64,000 nt of DNA from Sphingomonas sp. (GTDB taxonomy: Bacteria; Pseudomonadota; Alphaproteobacteria; Sphingomonadales; Sphingomonadaceae), in the NCBI RefSeq assembly GCF_025353885.1, contig NZ_JANXNX010000005.1, positions 1 through 64,000 on the forward strand, given 5' to 3'. Position numbers and translations under genes: made by a program. Below the pieces are notes generated by a model. The model was not told the DNA's origin and did no database searches. It worked only from the letters and a program-made list of their open reading frames with translations. Below, in pieces: positions 17,610-27,515 of this stretch. Every line of letters begins with the position of its first letter. Positions within the stretch are counted from its first letter, which is position 1.

Positions 17610-18608
17610 ATGACGCGCATCAATCCCATCAATATCGGCCCCGTGCGGATCGAGACGCCGGTGATCCTGGCGCCGATGACCGGGGTCACCGACATGCCGT
17701 TCCGGACCGTCGTGCGTCGCTTTGGCTCGGGGCTGAACGTGACCGAGATGATCGCCAGCGCCGCGATGATCCGTGAAACGCGCCAGTCGCTGCAAAAGGC
17801 GGCCTGGGCGCCGGTCGAGGAGCCCGTGTCGATGCAGCTGGCCGGCTGCTCGCCGCGCGAGATGGCCGAAGCGGCCAAGCTGAATGCCGACCGGGGAGCG
17901 GCGATCATCGACATTAACATGGGCTGCCCGGTCAAGAAGGTCGTCAATGGTGACGCGGGCTCCGCCCTGATGCGCCAACTGCCGCTTGCCGCCGCCATTA
18001 TCGACGCGACGGTGAAGGCCGTCGACGTGCCCGTGACGCTGAAAATGCGCATGGGATGGGACCATGACAGCCTCAATGCCCCCGAACTGGCGCGCATTGC
18101 AGAGGATCTGGGCGTCCAGATGATTACCGTCCACGGGCGGACCCGCTGCCAGATGTATAAAGGGTCGGCTGACTGGTCCTTTATTCGCCAGGTCAAGGAC
18201 GCCGTGTCGGTCCCCGTGATCGCGAACGGCGACATTTGCTCGGTCGAAGATGCCGTCGCCGCCCTTGATGCGTCGGGGGCCGACGGCGTGATGGTTGGTC
18301 GCGGAGCCTATGGCCGCCCCTGGTTGCTGGCGCAGGTAATGGCTTTCCTGACCACAGGCCAGCGCCTTGCCGATCCTACGGTAGAGGAACAATATCACTT
18401 GATTACAGGGCATTACAAGGCAATGCTCGATCATTATGGTGACTATATCGGTGTGGCGATGGCACGCAAGCATATCGGTTGGTATACCAAGGGGCTGACC
18501 GGCTCTGCCGAGTTCCGAAACCGTGTAAACCAGGTGGTCAACCAACATACCGTCCTTGCCATGCTGGCCGAATTTTACGACCCGTGGTTATCGCGCGCAG
18601 CGGCCTAA
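17610..18608 (+). CDS. dusB: tRNA-dihydrouridine synthase DusB/NifR3
   Basis: This FMN-dependent enzyme reduces uridine in tRNA D loops. The TIM-barrel start ([23 protein letters not shown]), catalytic cysteine motif NMGCPVKKV and [12 protein letters not shown] are canonical. The protein has 332 aa. ATG 17610 is the start. Classic nifR3-ntrB-ntrC synteny is kept: ntrB starts inside the end of dusB. Confidence 0.95.
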   Translation: MTRINPINIGPVRIETPVILAPMTGVTDMPFRTVVRRFGSGLNVTEMIASAAMIRETRQSLQKAAWAPVEEPVSMQLAGCSPREMAEAAKLNADRGAAIIDINMGCPVKKVVNGDAGSALMRQLPLAAAIIDATVKAVDVPVTLKMRMGWDHDSLNAPELARIAEDLGVQMITVHGRTRCQMYKGSADWSFIRQVKDAVSVPVIANGDICSVEDAVAALDASGADGVMVGRGAYGRPWLLAQVMAFLTTGQRLADPTVEEQYHLITGHYKAMLDHYGDYIGVAMARKHIGWYTKGLTGSAEFRNRVNQVVNQHTVLAMLAEFYDPWLSRAAA

Positions 18609-19663
18609 CCGCGGTCCCTTCGGGGCCCGGTGCCGACGCCCTGATCGCCGCCATGCCCATCGCGCTGGTCGTGCTCGACGGCGAAGGGCGGATCGCCGCC
18701 GTCAACGCCGCCGCCGAAATATTCCTGAACGCCAGTGCCGGATACCTGATGCACAAGCCCTTCGGCCTGGTCCTGCGTCTGCCCGAATCCTGCCTCGCCG
18801 GACTGCGCGAGGAGGCAGTGTTCGCCTCGTTCGATTGTATCGCGGATCGACCGCGGGGCGGGCGCACCCGCATTGACTTCCATTCCACTCCGCTTGCCGA
18901 CCACAATGGCTGGCGACTCGTTTCGCTCCATGGCGCGGCAGCGGCGCAGGCGATCGGCGACCGTCGGCGCGGCACCCGCACCGCCATCGGCGTCGCGGCA
19001 ATGCTGGCCCACGAGATTAAGAATCCGCTGTCGGGCATCCGCGGTGCCGCTCAGTTGATCGATGCCGAAGCATCACCCGAAACGCGGCGGATGACCAAGC
19101 TGATCCGCGACGAAGTCGATCGCGTCGCCGGGTTGATCGACCGGATGGAGCAGTTCACGGACAATCGTCCGCTCGAGCGCACGTCCGAAAATATCTACGC
19201 GATCCTCGATCACGCGCGCGCGGTTGCGATGAGCGGGTTCGGACTGAATATCGACGTGAAGGATGCATTCGACCCGTCGCTTCCCCCGGTTCTGGTTCAT
19301 CGCGATTCGATCGTCCAGGTCATCCTCAATTTATTGAAGAACGCCAGCGAAGCCGTCCCGATGGGTAAGAATGGCACGATCTGGCTGACCACCGGCTATC
19401 GCCACGGTGTCGCGGTCCCAAGCGAAGGCGGCCGTCGCCTTTCGGTGCCGATCGAGCTGTGCGTGATCGATGACGGGCCCGGCCCTCCACCTGAAATCGT
19501 CGATCATCTGTTCGAACCATTTGTGTCGTCCAAATCTTCCGGGCGCGGGCTGGGGCTGGCGCTGGTCGACAAGCTGGTGCGCGACAACGGAGGCATCATC
19601 CAGTTTGCCCGCGAGGGAGTCCCTGAACGATCTGTCTTCCGTATGTTACTACCTAGAGCCTGA
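18584..19663 (+). CDS. ntrB: Nitrogen regulation sensor kinase NtrB
   Basis: Soluble histidine kinase, 359 aa: PAS-like sensory region (residues about 15-120), HisKA phosphoacceptor H143 in [11 protein letters not shown], and HATPase_c with N-box [11 protein letters not shown] and G-boxes DDGPGPPP and GRGLGLALV. It phosphorylates NtrC under nitrogen limitation; PII usually controls it. No ATG is available upstream of the PAS domain, so GTG 18584 is inferred, overlapping dusB by 25 bp. ntrC follows after 13 bp. Confidence 0.92.
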   Translation: MVIARSGLTAVPSGPGADALIAAMPIALVVLDGEGRIAAVNAAAEIFLNASAGYLMHKPFGLVLRLPESCLAGLREEAVFASFDCIADRPRGGRTRIDFHSTPLADHNGWRLVSLHGAAAAQAIGDRRRGTRTAIGVAAMLAHEIKNPLSGIRGAAQLIDAEASPETRRMTKLIRDEVDRVAGLIDRMEQFTDNRPLERTSENIYAILDHARAVAMSGFGLNIDVKDAFDPSLPPVLVHRDSIVQVILNLLKNASEAVPMGKNGTIWLTTGYRHGVAVPSEGGRRLSVPIELCVIDDGPGPPPEIVDHLFEPFVSSKSSGRGLGLALVDKLVRDNGGIIQFAREGVPERSVFRMLLPRA

Positions 19664-19676
19664 TGAGAAAAACACC

Positions 19677-21107
19677 ATGAAGCGTGCCAAGATCCTGCTT
19701 GTCGATGACGACGCCGCGATCCGAATGGTCGTCACAGAAGCGTTGAAGCGTGACGGGCATGACGTGCGAACCGCAGGATCGATCGCCGAGCAGGTCGCGC
19801 TCCTCGAAAGCTTTGTGCCCGACGTCCTGATCACCGATGTCGTCTTGCCGGACGGCAATGGCCTCGACCTGGTGCCAACCATCCTGGCCCAGCGCCCGGA
19901 TCTGCCGGTCATCGTGCTGTCGGCGCAAAATACGCTGACAACCGCCGTCCGCGCGACCGAACAGGGGGCTTTTGAATATCTTCCCAAACCGTTCGACCTC
20001 GACGAACTGACGCGCGCAGTGCGTGACGGACTGGCGCGATCGCAGGGCAATGACGAGCCCAGCGCGCCCGCCGAAGACCCCGACTTGCCGTTGATTGGTC
20101 GGTCCGCCGCCATGCAGGATGTGTACCGCATGATCGCGCGGGTCGTCTCGACCGACTTGACTGTGCTGGTGCTGGGTGAGTCCGGGACGGGCAAGGAGCT
20201 GGTAGCGCGCGCGCTCCACGACATGGGCGGACGAAAAAAACTCCCGTTCGTTGCGGTCAACATGGCCGCGATTCCGCGTGAACTGATCGAGGCCGAACTT
20301 TTCGGTCATGAGCGCGGTGCGTTCACCGGTGCCTTGGCACGCAGTGCGGGACGGTTCGAGCAGGCGTCGGGCGGGACATTATTTCTCGACGAGATCGGCG
20401 ACATGCCGATGGAGGCACAGACCCGTCTGCTGCGTGTTCTGCAGTCGGGTGAATTTACGACCGTCGGGGGAAACCGCACGATTAAGGTCGATGTGCGGAT
20501 CATTGCTGCGACCCATAAGCACCTACCCGAACTGATCGCCGCGGGCCAGTTTCGCGAAGACTTGTTCTATCGCCTTAATGTCGTCCCGATCAACCTGCCG
20601 GCGCTGCGCCAGAGGGACGACGATATCGGACTGTTGGCCCATTATTTCCTCGAGCGAGCGGCTGCCGAAGGACTTCCTCGCAAGCGCATCGACAGCGCCG
20701 GGACAGCGCGGCTTGCGGCGCACAACTGGCCGGGGAATGTGCGTGAACTTGAAAACCTGATGCGTCGGCTCGCGGCGATTGCGCGCGATCCCATTATCCC
20801 GGCAAGCTTGATCGAGGCCCAGCTTGGCGGACACGGCGAAATGTCAGGTGACGTGTCCACGACGCTCGAGCAGGCCATCGAACTGCATCTTGCTCGGTAT
20901 TTCGTGCAATTTGCTGGCCAATTGCCGCCTCCCGGCCTGCACGCCCGTATCGTCGCACAGGTCGAGCGCCCCTTGCTGGTAGCGACACTGGCGGCAGTGC
21001 GGGGGAACCAGCTTAAAGCTGCCGAACTCCTGGGCATAAATCGCAATACACTGCGGAAGAAATTAAGTGATCTCGGTATCGAGGCGCAAAGGGGCCGATC
21101 CCGCTGA
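19677..21107 (+). CDS. ntrC: Nitrogen regulation response regulator NtrC (sigma-54 activator)
   Basis: The 476-aa protein has a receiver domain with D54, an AAA+ domain with Walker A GESGTGKE (167-174) and the sigma-54-contacting GAFTGA loop (214-219), and a FIS-type HTH C-terminus ([18 protein letters not shown]). All motifs for enhancer-binding activation are intact. ATG 19677 starts at [12 protein letters not shown]. It is translated just after ntrB. Confidence 0.96.
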   Translation: MKRAKILLVDDDAAIRMVVTEALKRDGHDVRTAGSIAEQVALLESFVPDVLITDVVLPDGNGLDLVPTILAQRPDLPVIVLSAQNTLTTAVRATEQGAFEYLPKPFDLDELTRAVRDGLARSQGNDEPSAPAEDPDLPLIGRSAAMQDVYRMIARVVSTDLTVLVLGESGTGKELVARALHDMGGRKKLPFVAVNMAAIPRELIEAELFGHERGAFTGALARSAGRFEQASGGTLFLDEIGDMPMEAQTRLLRVLQSGEFTTVGGNRTIKVDVRIIAATHKHLPELIAAGQFREDLFYRLNVVPINLPALRQRDDDIGLLAHYFLERAAAEGLPRKRIDSAGTARLAAHNWPGNVRELENLMRRLAAIARDPIIPASLIEAQLGGHGEMSGDVSTTLEQAIELHLARYFVQFAGQLPPPGLHARIVAQVERPLLVATLAAVRGNQLKAAELLGINRNTLRKKLSDLGIEAQRGRSR

Positions 21108-21153
21108 TCCGCTCGATCCTTGCGTTAAAGTGTGATTGATAAGCCACGATGAT

Positions 21154-21169
21154 GTGATATCATTATCAC
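21154..21169. promoter_or_regulatory. Dyad GTGATA-TCAT-TATCAC before ntrY
   Basis: A perfect 6-bp inverted repeat with a 4-bp spacer ends 1 bp before the ntrY ATG, in the place where a Shine-Dalgarno sequence would be expected and none is visible. It could be an operator or an RNA hairpin occluding initiation. The 63-bp ntrC-ntrY gap holds no other feature that I can see. Confidence 0.45.
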
Positions 21170-21170
21170 G

Positions 21171-23399
21171 ATGTCGATTGCGCGCAATTCGAAATGGCAA
21201 CGTAGGGCTAATGTCTGGTTTCGCCGCCATCGGTGGATGCCGTTTGTTGAGCTGGGCACGATCCTGGGACTCGCTGTCATCGCTACGATCACCTCCCTAG
21301 TGCTCACCGGGGGAGTGCCAGGACAAAAGCTGCTGACACCGCCGTTCGTCGCACTGCTTCTCGTCGCAAACCTGGTACCATCGATTGCGCTGCTGGTGCT
21401 GATCGGTCGTCGCGTAGCGAAGGGCAGAGCGCGACGTTCACCCGTCGGCGGGGGCGGCAAGCTGCATGTCCGACTTGTCGGAATTTTCTCGCTGCTGGCC
21501 AGCGTGCCAATGCTGCTCGTCGTCATTTTTGCATCGTTGCTGTTCCAATACGGCGTGTCTTTCTGGTTTTCGGATCATGCGCGCGGGACGCTCGAAGGGG
21601 CGGCAGAGGTCGCCAAGCAAAGCTACGCGCGCGAAGAAGATCGCGTTTCCCGAAATTCGGTTGCAATGTCGGGTGATCTTGCCGACGCGCTGGGGAAGGT
21701 TTCGATGGATAACCCCCAATTCGGCTATTACCTCGTTGGCCAGCTCGCCCAGCGCGAATTAACCGAGGGGATGATCCTGCGCGCACAACCGGGCAAGGAA
21801 ATTGCTTCGCTGGCGCTGGTCAATCCGTATGATCGGGAAATCGGCAAGTTTATCACGTCTAACATGGTCAACGCCGTCAGAAGCGGCAAAATGAGTGTGG
21901 TCGTGGAAAGTCCGAATGGCATCGGCGCTTTGACAAAGCTGCCGATCGGTACCGACAATTATCTGTATGCGGCGCGGATCGACCCGACCTATGGCTCGCA
22001 AATCCAGCGCGCGCGGATCGTGTTGCGTGATTATCGCGACCTGCTGGAACGATCGCGCAAGCTTCAACTGCAGTTCAATGCGGCCCTGTTCATTATCGCG
22101 TTGCTGATTGTCGCGCTGGCCGTTTGGATTGCGCTGACCGTCGCCGACCGTCTCGTCCGCCCGGTCGGGGAGTTGGTCGATGCCGCGCGCCGGGTTGCCG
22201 CAGGGGATTTGACGGCACGGGTGACAACGCCGCGGACGCATGACGAAGTTGGCACGCTCGCCAATGCCTTCAATCGCATGACGGGTCGTCTAGAGGCGCA
22301 GACCGGCGATCTCGAGCGGCGGCGCGCTTTGATCGAGGCGGTGCTATCGGGCGTGACGGCCGGCGTTGTCTCGGTCGATGCTGAGCGTTCGATCCGGTTG
22401 CTCAATGTATCGGCCAAGACTTTGTTATCGACTGGGGACACGTCGGCGATCGGGCGCAAATTATTCGATATTGCACCCGAACTCGATGGCATGCTCGGAC
22501 GTGGTGAGCGCGAGGGGATCATCCAGCTGACTTCAGGTTCAGAACCCCGGACGCTTGCCGCCAAGATCGTGGCGGACGAGGGCGGGCATGTCCTGACGTT
22601 CGACGACATTACCGAGCAGTTGCTCGACCAGCGCCGCGCGGCCTGGTCCGATGTTGCACGGCGGATTGCCCATGAGATCAAGAATCCGCTGACGCCCATC
22701 CAGCTTGCCGCCGAGCGCCTGAAGCGGCGCTATGCCAAGGAAATCACGTCGGACCCCGCCACATTCATCAGGCTGACCGAGACCATCGTTCGGCAGGTGG
22801 GGGATTTGCGGCGGATGGTGGACGAGTTTTCATCGTTTGCCCGGATGCCCAAGCCGGTGTTTCGCCAAGAGTCGTTGCTCGATATTGCGCGCCAGTCGCT
22901 GTTCCTGCACGAGGTCGCACATCCCACGATCAAATTCGATTTGGTTGCAGGCGACGATGCACCAAACATGGTGTGTGACCGGCGGCAACTTGGCCAGGCG
23001 CTCACGAATGTGGTCAAGAATGCGGTCGAGGCGATTCAGCAACAGCCCGATGGCGAGGAAGCGGGGGGCACTGTTACCCTGACGTTGTCCCAAGCGGGCG
23101 ACATTGTGCGAATTTCTGTCGCCGATAGTGGCATTGGCCTTCCGCCTGAGCGTGGCAGGCTGGTCGAACCTTATATGACGACGCGCGCAGGGGGGACGGG
23201 GCTGGGTCTGGCCATCGTGAAGAAGATTGTCGAGGAGCATTTCGGGACCATGAATTTTGCCGATCAGATTGGGGGGGGCACGATCGTGTCGATGGACTTC
23301 GACACTGTCCTGCTGGAGCCGCTTCGCCAGGATGGCGAGCCTGTGGAATGTTCCGACGACCCGGTGCCGACTGAACTTTTACGAACGGGACGAAGCTGA
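21171..23399 (+). CDS. ntrY: Nitrogen/redox sensor histidine kinase NtrY
   Basis: This membrane-bound kinase has 742 aa: several N-terminal helices (residues about 20-125), a periplasmic sensor region, a helix near 305-325, HAMP (ADRLVRPVGELVDAARRVAAGDL), PAS, HisKA with [15 protein letters not shown], and HATPase_c with NVVKNAVEAI and GTGLGLAIVKKI. NtrY signals to NtrX in nitrogen, redox and envelope control. It overlaps ntrX by 1 bp (TGATG). Confidence 0.95.
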   Translation: MSIARNSKWQRRANVWFRRHRWMPFVELGTILGLAVIATITSLVLTGGVPGQKLLTPPFVALLLVANLVPSIALLVLIGRRVAKGRARRSPVGGGGKLHVRLVGIFSLLASVPMLLVVIFASLLFQYGVSFWFSDHARGTLEGAAEVAKQSYAREEDRVSRNSVAMSGDLADALGKVSMDNPQFGYYLVGQLAQRELTEGMILRAQPGKEIASLALVNPYDREIGKFITSNMVNAVRSGKMSVVVESPNGIGALTKLPIGTDNYLYAARIDPTYGSQIQRARIVLRDYRDLLERSRKLQLQFNAALFIIALLIVALAVWIALTVADRLVRPVGELVDAARRVAAGDLTARVTTPRTHDEVGTLANAFNRMTGRLEAQTGDLERRRALIEAVLSGVTAGVVSVDAERSIRLLNVSAKTLLSTGDTSAIGRKLFDIAPELDGMLGRGEREGIIQLTSGSEPRTLAAKIVADEGGHVLTFDDITEQLLDQRRAAWSDVARRIAHEIKNPLTPIQLAAERLKRRYAKEITSDPATFIRLTETIVRQVGDLRRMVDEFSSFARMPKPVFRQESLLDIARQSLFLHEVAHPTIKFDLVAGDDAPNMVCDRRQLGQALTNVVKNAVEAIQQQPDGEEAGGTVTLTLSQAGDIVRISVADSGIGLPPERGRLVEPYMTTRAGGTGLGLAIVKKIVEEHFGTMNFADQIGGGTIVSMDFDTVLLEPLRQDGEPVECSDDPVPTELLRTGRS

Positions 23400-24784
23400 T
23401 GGCCCTGGATATTCTGATTGTCGACGACGAGCGCGACATTCGCGATCTGGTTGCAGGCGTGCTCGAGGACGAAGGTTATTCCGCGCGCACGGCGGCGGAT
23501 AGCGATGGCGCACTGGCGGCTATTTCGGAGCGCAGGCCCTCGCTGGTGCTGCTGGATGTGTGGTTGCAGGGTTCGCGGCTGGACGGGCTCGACTTGCTGG
23601 ACGTGATCAAGGCGCGCGATCCGTCGTTGCCGGTCCTCGTTATTTCGGGGCACGGCAATCTGGACACCGCAGTCGCGGCGATCCGTCGGGGCGCGGTCGA
23701 CTTTATCGAAAAGCCATTCGAGGCCGAGCGGCTGATCATGATGGTGGCACGCGCCACCGAGACCGACCGCCTGCGCCGCGAAAACGAACATCTAAAGGAG
23801 CGGGTCGGCGGCGACGACGAATTGAACGGCGCGTCGAGCGCGATCAACGGCGTCCGAGCGACCCTGAAGCGGGTGGCCTCAACCGGCAGCCGGGTACTGA
23901 TCACGGGACTGGCCGGGGTGGGAAAGGAGGTCGCCGCGCGACTGTTGCACAATTGGTCAGCGCGCACCGGCGCGCCTTTCATCGTCGTCAGCGCCGCACG
24001 AATGGAGCCCGAGCGTGCCGAGGAGGAGTTGTTTGGCGTCGAGGAAAATGGCGAACTGGTGCGGCCGGGCCTGCTCGAACGTGCGCACGGCGGTACATTG
24101 TTCCTGGATGAAATCGCCGACATGCCCCTGACCACGCAGGGGAAAATCCTTCGCGTTCTGACCGAGCAGAGCTTCGTGAGGGTCGGCGGCACGCGTACCG
24201 TTCGGGTCGATGTCCGGGTTGTTTCGGCAACCTCGCGCAACCTTGCTGAAGAAATTGCCGCGGGACGTTTCCGGGAAGACCTATATTACCGGCTGAATGT
24301 GGTGCCTGTTCATTTGCCATCATTGTCCGACCGTCGTGAGGACATTCCGGCACTTGTGGACCACTTTGCAGCACGCTATGCGGCCGACCGACGGGTTGCA
24401 ACGCCCGAGATCGCGGCAGAGGCGATGGCCGCCTTGCAGGCGTTCGACTGGCCTGGAAATGTGCGCCAGCTTCGCAATATTGTCGAACGGACGATTATCC
24501 TTGCTCCAGGCGATCGCCTCGCGCGGATCGATGTTGACCTGCTTCCGCCAGAGATCATCCAGGACACCGGCGTGGGGCAGGGGGCGGTCGGCAATTCGGT
24601 GATGGGCGCACCGTTGCGTGAAGCGCGCGAAACATTCGAGCGCGAATATCTTCGGGTCCAGATCCGGCGGTTTTCGGGGAACATCTCACGTACCGCAAGT
24701 TTCATCGGGATGGAGCGTTCGGCGCTGCACCGAAAGCTCAAAATTCTGGGCATTACCGACCTGAAGCCCGATGGCGACGAGTGA
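23399..24784 (+). CDS. ntrX: Response regulator NtrX, AAA+ domain without GAFTGA
   Basis: Architecture (461 aa): receiver with D53, AAA+ domain with Walker A-like GLAGVGKE and Walker [14 protein letters not shown], and a FIS-type HTH (RTASFIGMERSALHRKLKILG). Where NtrC carries GAFTGA, this protein has VEENGELVRPGLLE, so the sigma-54 contact loop is missing; alphaproteobacterial NtrX often lacks it. It follows ntrY and is 127 bp before hfq. Confidence 0.93.
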   Translation: MALDILIVDDERDIRDLVAGVLEDEGYSARTAADSDGALAAISERRPSLVLLDVWLQGSRLDGLDLLDVIKARDPSLPVLVISGHGNLDTAVAAIRRGAVDFIEKPFEAERLIMMVARATETDRLRRENEHLKERVGGDDELNGASSAINGVRATLKRVASTGSRVLITGLAGVGKEVAARLLHNWSARTGAPFIVVSAARMEPERAEEELFGVEENGELVRPGLLERAHGGTLFLDEIADMPLTTQGKILRVLTEQSFVRVGGTRTVRVDVRVVSATSRNLAEEIAAGRFREDLYYRLNVVPVHLPSLSDRREDIPALVDHFAARYAADRRVATPEIAAEAMAALQAFDWPGNVRQLRNIVERTIILAPGDRLARIDVDLLPPEIIQDTGVGQGAVGNSVMGAPLREARETFEREYLRVQIRRFSGNISRTASFIGMERSALHRKLKILGITDLKPDGDE

Positions 24785-24911
24785 GCACTTGCAGCAGAGC
24801 CCGAGTCGGGGTTAGGTTGCGATATCGGCCGCTTGCGGTCGCTGCACAACGTCGGTGCTATCGGCGCAAAAGCGGGCCTACGATCCCGCCAAAAGCAAAC
24901 GAGGCAAAGCC

Positions 24912-25403
24912 ATGGCTGACAAGCCCAACAACCTGCAGGACTTGTTCCTTAACTCTGTTCGCAAGGCCAAAACTCCGGTCACGATGTTTCTCGTCAAGGG
25001 CGTGAAATTACAGGGTATCATTACCTGGTTTGACAATTTTTCGGTGTTGCTCCGCCGCGACGGGCAATCGCAGCTAATTTATAAACACGCGATCTCTACG
25101 GTGATGCCGTCCAACCCGCTGGACCTCGCCCCCGTTGCCGCGGCATTTGCAGAAGACACGTCCAAGCCCAAGCAATTGCAGGATATTTTCCTGACAGCGG
25201 TGCGGCGTCAGAGTAACCCTGTGACGATGTTTCTGGTCAACGGCGTCATGCTTCAGGGCGAAATCGCCGCCTATGACCTGTTCTGTATGTTGCTTCAGCG
25301 CGACGGTATGGTGCAGCTTGTCTACAAACATGCGGTTTCGACGGTCCAACCGGCCCATCCCCTTAACCTGGCCGAGGAAGGGCCTGTGGAGGAAGCGGCG
25401 TAA
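24912..25403 (+). CDS. hfq: Tandem-domain RNA chaperone Hfq
   Basis: Two complete Hfq/Sm domains lie in one 163-aa chain. Domain 1 (residues about 1-72) has [29 protein letters not shown], with the Sm2 motif IYKHAIST. Domain 2 (about 84-155) has [29 protein letters not shown] with VYKHAVST. Normal bacterial Hfq is one domain of 70-100 aa forming hexamers, so this chain could form a trimer of fused dimers. The ATG at 24912 has GAGG upstream. hflX follows after 9 bp, the usual hfq-hflX order. Confidence 0.95.
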   Translation: MADKPNNLQDLFLNSVRKAKTPVTMFLVKGVKLQGIITWFDNFSVLLRRDGQSQLIYKHAISTVMPSNPLDLAPVAAAFAEDTSKPKQLQDIFLTAVRRQSNPVTMFLVNGVMLQGEIAAYDLFCMLLQRDGMVQLVYKHAVSTVQPAHPLNLAEEGPVEEAA

Positions 25404-25412
25404 GCCTGGGAT

Positions 25413-26714
25413 TTGGCTAGTTTCGAACTTAAAAGAGAAGAAGGTCTCGCGCGCGGGGCTAAGGCGATCGTGGTTTATCCGGATCGTCATTCGACCGGCT
25501 TACGGGATAATGATGCCCGTCTAGAAGAGGCGGCGGGTTTGGCCGCGGCGATCGGCATCGATGTCGTCGACAAAATTGCCGTTCGCGTGCGGGCGCCAAA
25601 GCCCAAGACTTTGTTCGGGAGTGGCCAGGTGCAAGAGCTGGCAGCGCGGGTCCAAGTACATGAGGCAGAACTGCTGATTGTCGACGGCGCACTGACCCCC
25701 GTGCAGCAACGCAACCTGGAAACGGATACCAAGACGAAAGTGATCGACCGGACCGGGTTGATCCTCGAGATATTCGGCGAGCGGGCGGCCAGTGCGGAGG
25801 GTCGATTGCAGGTCGAACTGGCGCACCTGGATTATCAGGCCGGGCGACTGGTCCGCAGTTGGACCCATCTCGAACGTCAGCGAGGCGGTTTTGGATTCCT
25901 CGGAGGGCCGGGCGAGACCCAGATAGAGGCCGATCGTCGCCTGATTCGCGACCGCATGGCCCGCCTGAAACGTGAGTTGGAACAAGTCGTCAGGACGCGC
26001 GGCCTGCACCGCGACCGCCGCCGTCGCGCGCCTTGGCCGATCATCGCGCTTGTAGGTTATACGAATGCCGGTAAATCCACTCTTTTCAATCGCCTGACCG
26101 GCAGCGCTGTGATGGCGGAGAACCTGTTGTTCGCAACACTCGACCCGACGATGCGCGAAGTATCGCTGCCTGGTGTGGCCAAGGCGATCCTATCCGATAC
26201 CGTTGGCTTTGTTTCCGACCTTCCGACGCAACTTGTTGCGGCTTTTCGGGCGACTCTCGAGGAAGTAATTTCCGCCGACCTGATCGTCCATGTGCGCGAT
26301 CTCAGCCATCCTGACAGCGATGCGCAGGCAGAGGATGTGGCAGCGGTGCTGGACGATCTCGGCATCAGCGGGGAAGGGGGCATCCCCTTGCTGGAGGCAT
26401 GGAACAAGATCGACGGCGTCGACGACGAAGCGCGGATTGCGATTGCAGGCGAAGCCGCGCGGCGTGATGATGTTGCGGTAATATCGGCGCTCACGGGGGA
26501 AGGGGTGACGGCACTGACGGCGTTGATCGGTGCCAAATTGACCGCGGGCCAGCGGCTCCACCATATCCAGTTGTCGAACGATGACGGTGCTGGGATGGCG
26601 TGGCTGCATGCTCATGGTGCCGTCGAGAGCGAGGTGCTGAACGACGATCTGCTGGAGGTCGCGGTGCGTCTGAGCGAAGACGACTTTGCCCGGTTTCAAT
26701 CCCGCGGGCGCTGA
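25413..26714 (+). CDS. hflX: GTPase HflX (ribosome rescue)
   Basis: This 433-aa ribosome-splitting GTPase has an N-terminal nucleotide-binding HflX domain, with the GGxGE motif seen as RGGFGFLGGPGETQIEADRR, then a G domain with P-loop GYTNAGKSTLFN, switch II DTVGF and NKID-type specificity motif (WNKID). The start is a TTG (MASFELKREEGL) 9 bp after hfq; no ATG lies near enough. It overlaps mazG convergently by 19 bp. Confidence 0.94.
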   Translation: MASFELKREEGLARGAKAIVVYPDRHSTGLRDNDARLEEAAGLAAAIGIDVVDKIAVRVRAPKPKTLFGSGQVQELAARVQVHEAELLIVDGALTPVQQRNLETDTKTKVIDRTGLILEIFGERAASAEGRLQVELAHLDYQAGRLVRSWTHLERQRGGFGFLGGPGETQIEADRRLIRDRMARLKRELEQVVRTRGLHRDRRRRAPWPIIALVGYTNAGKSTLFNRLTGSAVMAENLLFATLDPTMREVSLPGVAKAILSDTVGFVSDLPTQLVAAFRATLEEVISADLIVHVRDLSHPDSDAQAEDVAAVLDDLGISGEGGIPLLEAWNKIDGVDDEARIAIAGEAARRDDVAVISALTGEGVTALTALIGAKLTAGQRLHHIQLSNDDGAGMAWLHAHGAVESEVLNDDLLEVAVRLSEDDFARFQSRGR

Positions 26715-27466
26715 GCCCTTTTCGCGGCGGCCCATAAAGCTTCCTTCTGCTCCAGCGAGAGGATTGCAAAGTTCGGCTCGGTCTCGATTGCCCTGAAACG
26801 GCGTTCGAACTTTCCGCTGGCCCGGCGCAGAGCCACTTCGCTGTCAACGTTCAGATGGCGTGCGAGGTTGACCACCGCAAACAGCAGATCGCCAATTTCA
26901 TCTTCTCGCTCATCTTCGCTATTGGCAGCTTCGACCTCCGCAAGTTCTTCAATAATTTTCGATCGTGGTCCATCGGTGTCGGACCAGTCGAAGCCGACGC
27001 GCGCGGCCCTGCGTTGTATTTTTTCCGCTCTCATCAACGCCGGGAGTGCCATCGCAACCCCGGCCAACGCACTCTGGTCATCGGAAGAAGATCGCTCGAG
27101 AGCCTTTACTGCTTCCCACTGGGCTTGACCGTCGGCACGCGCAACTTCGGAACCAAAGACGTGCGGATGACGTCGCTCCATCTTTTCTGATATCGCATTT
27201 GCGACATCCGCAAACGTGAATGCGCCCAAGTCATCGGCAATCTGCGCGTGAAAAACGACTTGAAGCAAAAGGTCGCCCAATTCATCCTTCAGCGCAGCAA
27301 GGTCGTTTCGTTCGCACGCGTCTGCAACCTCATAAGCTTCCTCGATCGTGTATCTGGCGATACTCATGAAATCCTGAGCCAGGTCCCAGGGACAACCCCT
27401 CGCAGGGTCCCGAAGCCGGGCCATGATCATTAGCAGTCGATCAATAGCAGCAAGAGGGCGCGACAT
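26696..27466 (-). CDS. mazG: Nucleoside triphosphate pyrophosphohydrolase MazG
   Basis: The 256-aa all-alpha NTP pyrophosphatase cleans up abnormal nucleotides. The two MazG domains are visible: CPWDLAQDFMSIARYTIEEAYEVADA with the EExxE...DELGDLLLQVVFHAQ metal-binding motif, and a second IIEELAEVEAA...DEIGDLLFAVVNLARH. ATG 27466 (MSRPLAAIDRLL) is preferred to the ORF end at 27475. It lies 41 bp downstream of tatD. Confidence 0.95.
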   Translation of the reverse strand: MSRPLAAIDRLLMIMARLRDPARGCPWDLAQDFMSIARYTIEEAYEVADACERNDLAALKDELGDLLLQVVFHAQIADDLGAFTFADVANAISEKMERRHPHVFGSEVARADGQAQWEAVKALERSSSDDQSALAGVAMALPALMRAEKIQRRAARVGFDWSDTDGPRSKIIEELAEVEAANSEDEREDEIGDLLFAVVNLARHLNVDSEVALRRASGKFERRFRAIETEPNFAILSLEQKEALWAAAKRAQRPRD

Positions 27467-27479
27467 TTCAGGCAAACTT

Positions 27480-27515
27480 AAGTCCGATAATATGTATTAT
27501 GTTAAATTATATTGC
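27480..27515 (-). promoter_or_regulatory. AT-rich patch with TATAAT before mazG
   Basis: This gap is markedly AT-rich against a high G+C background. Read on the minus strand it contains TATAAT (27511-27506), 40 nt before the mazG start and overlapping the tatD stop codon. No convincing -35 box is seen, so an internal mazG promoter is only possible. Confidence 0.3.

Noticed and set aside
18479-18583. Longer ntrB starting at TTG 18479
   Set aside because: It would extend ntrB 105 bp further into the conserved C-terminal codons of dusB, with no PAS or kinase conservation upstream of GTG 18584.
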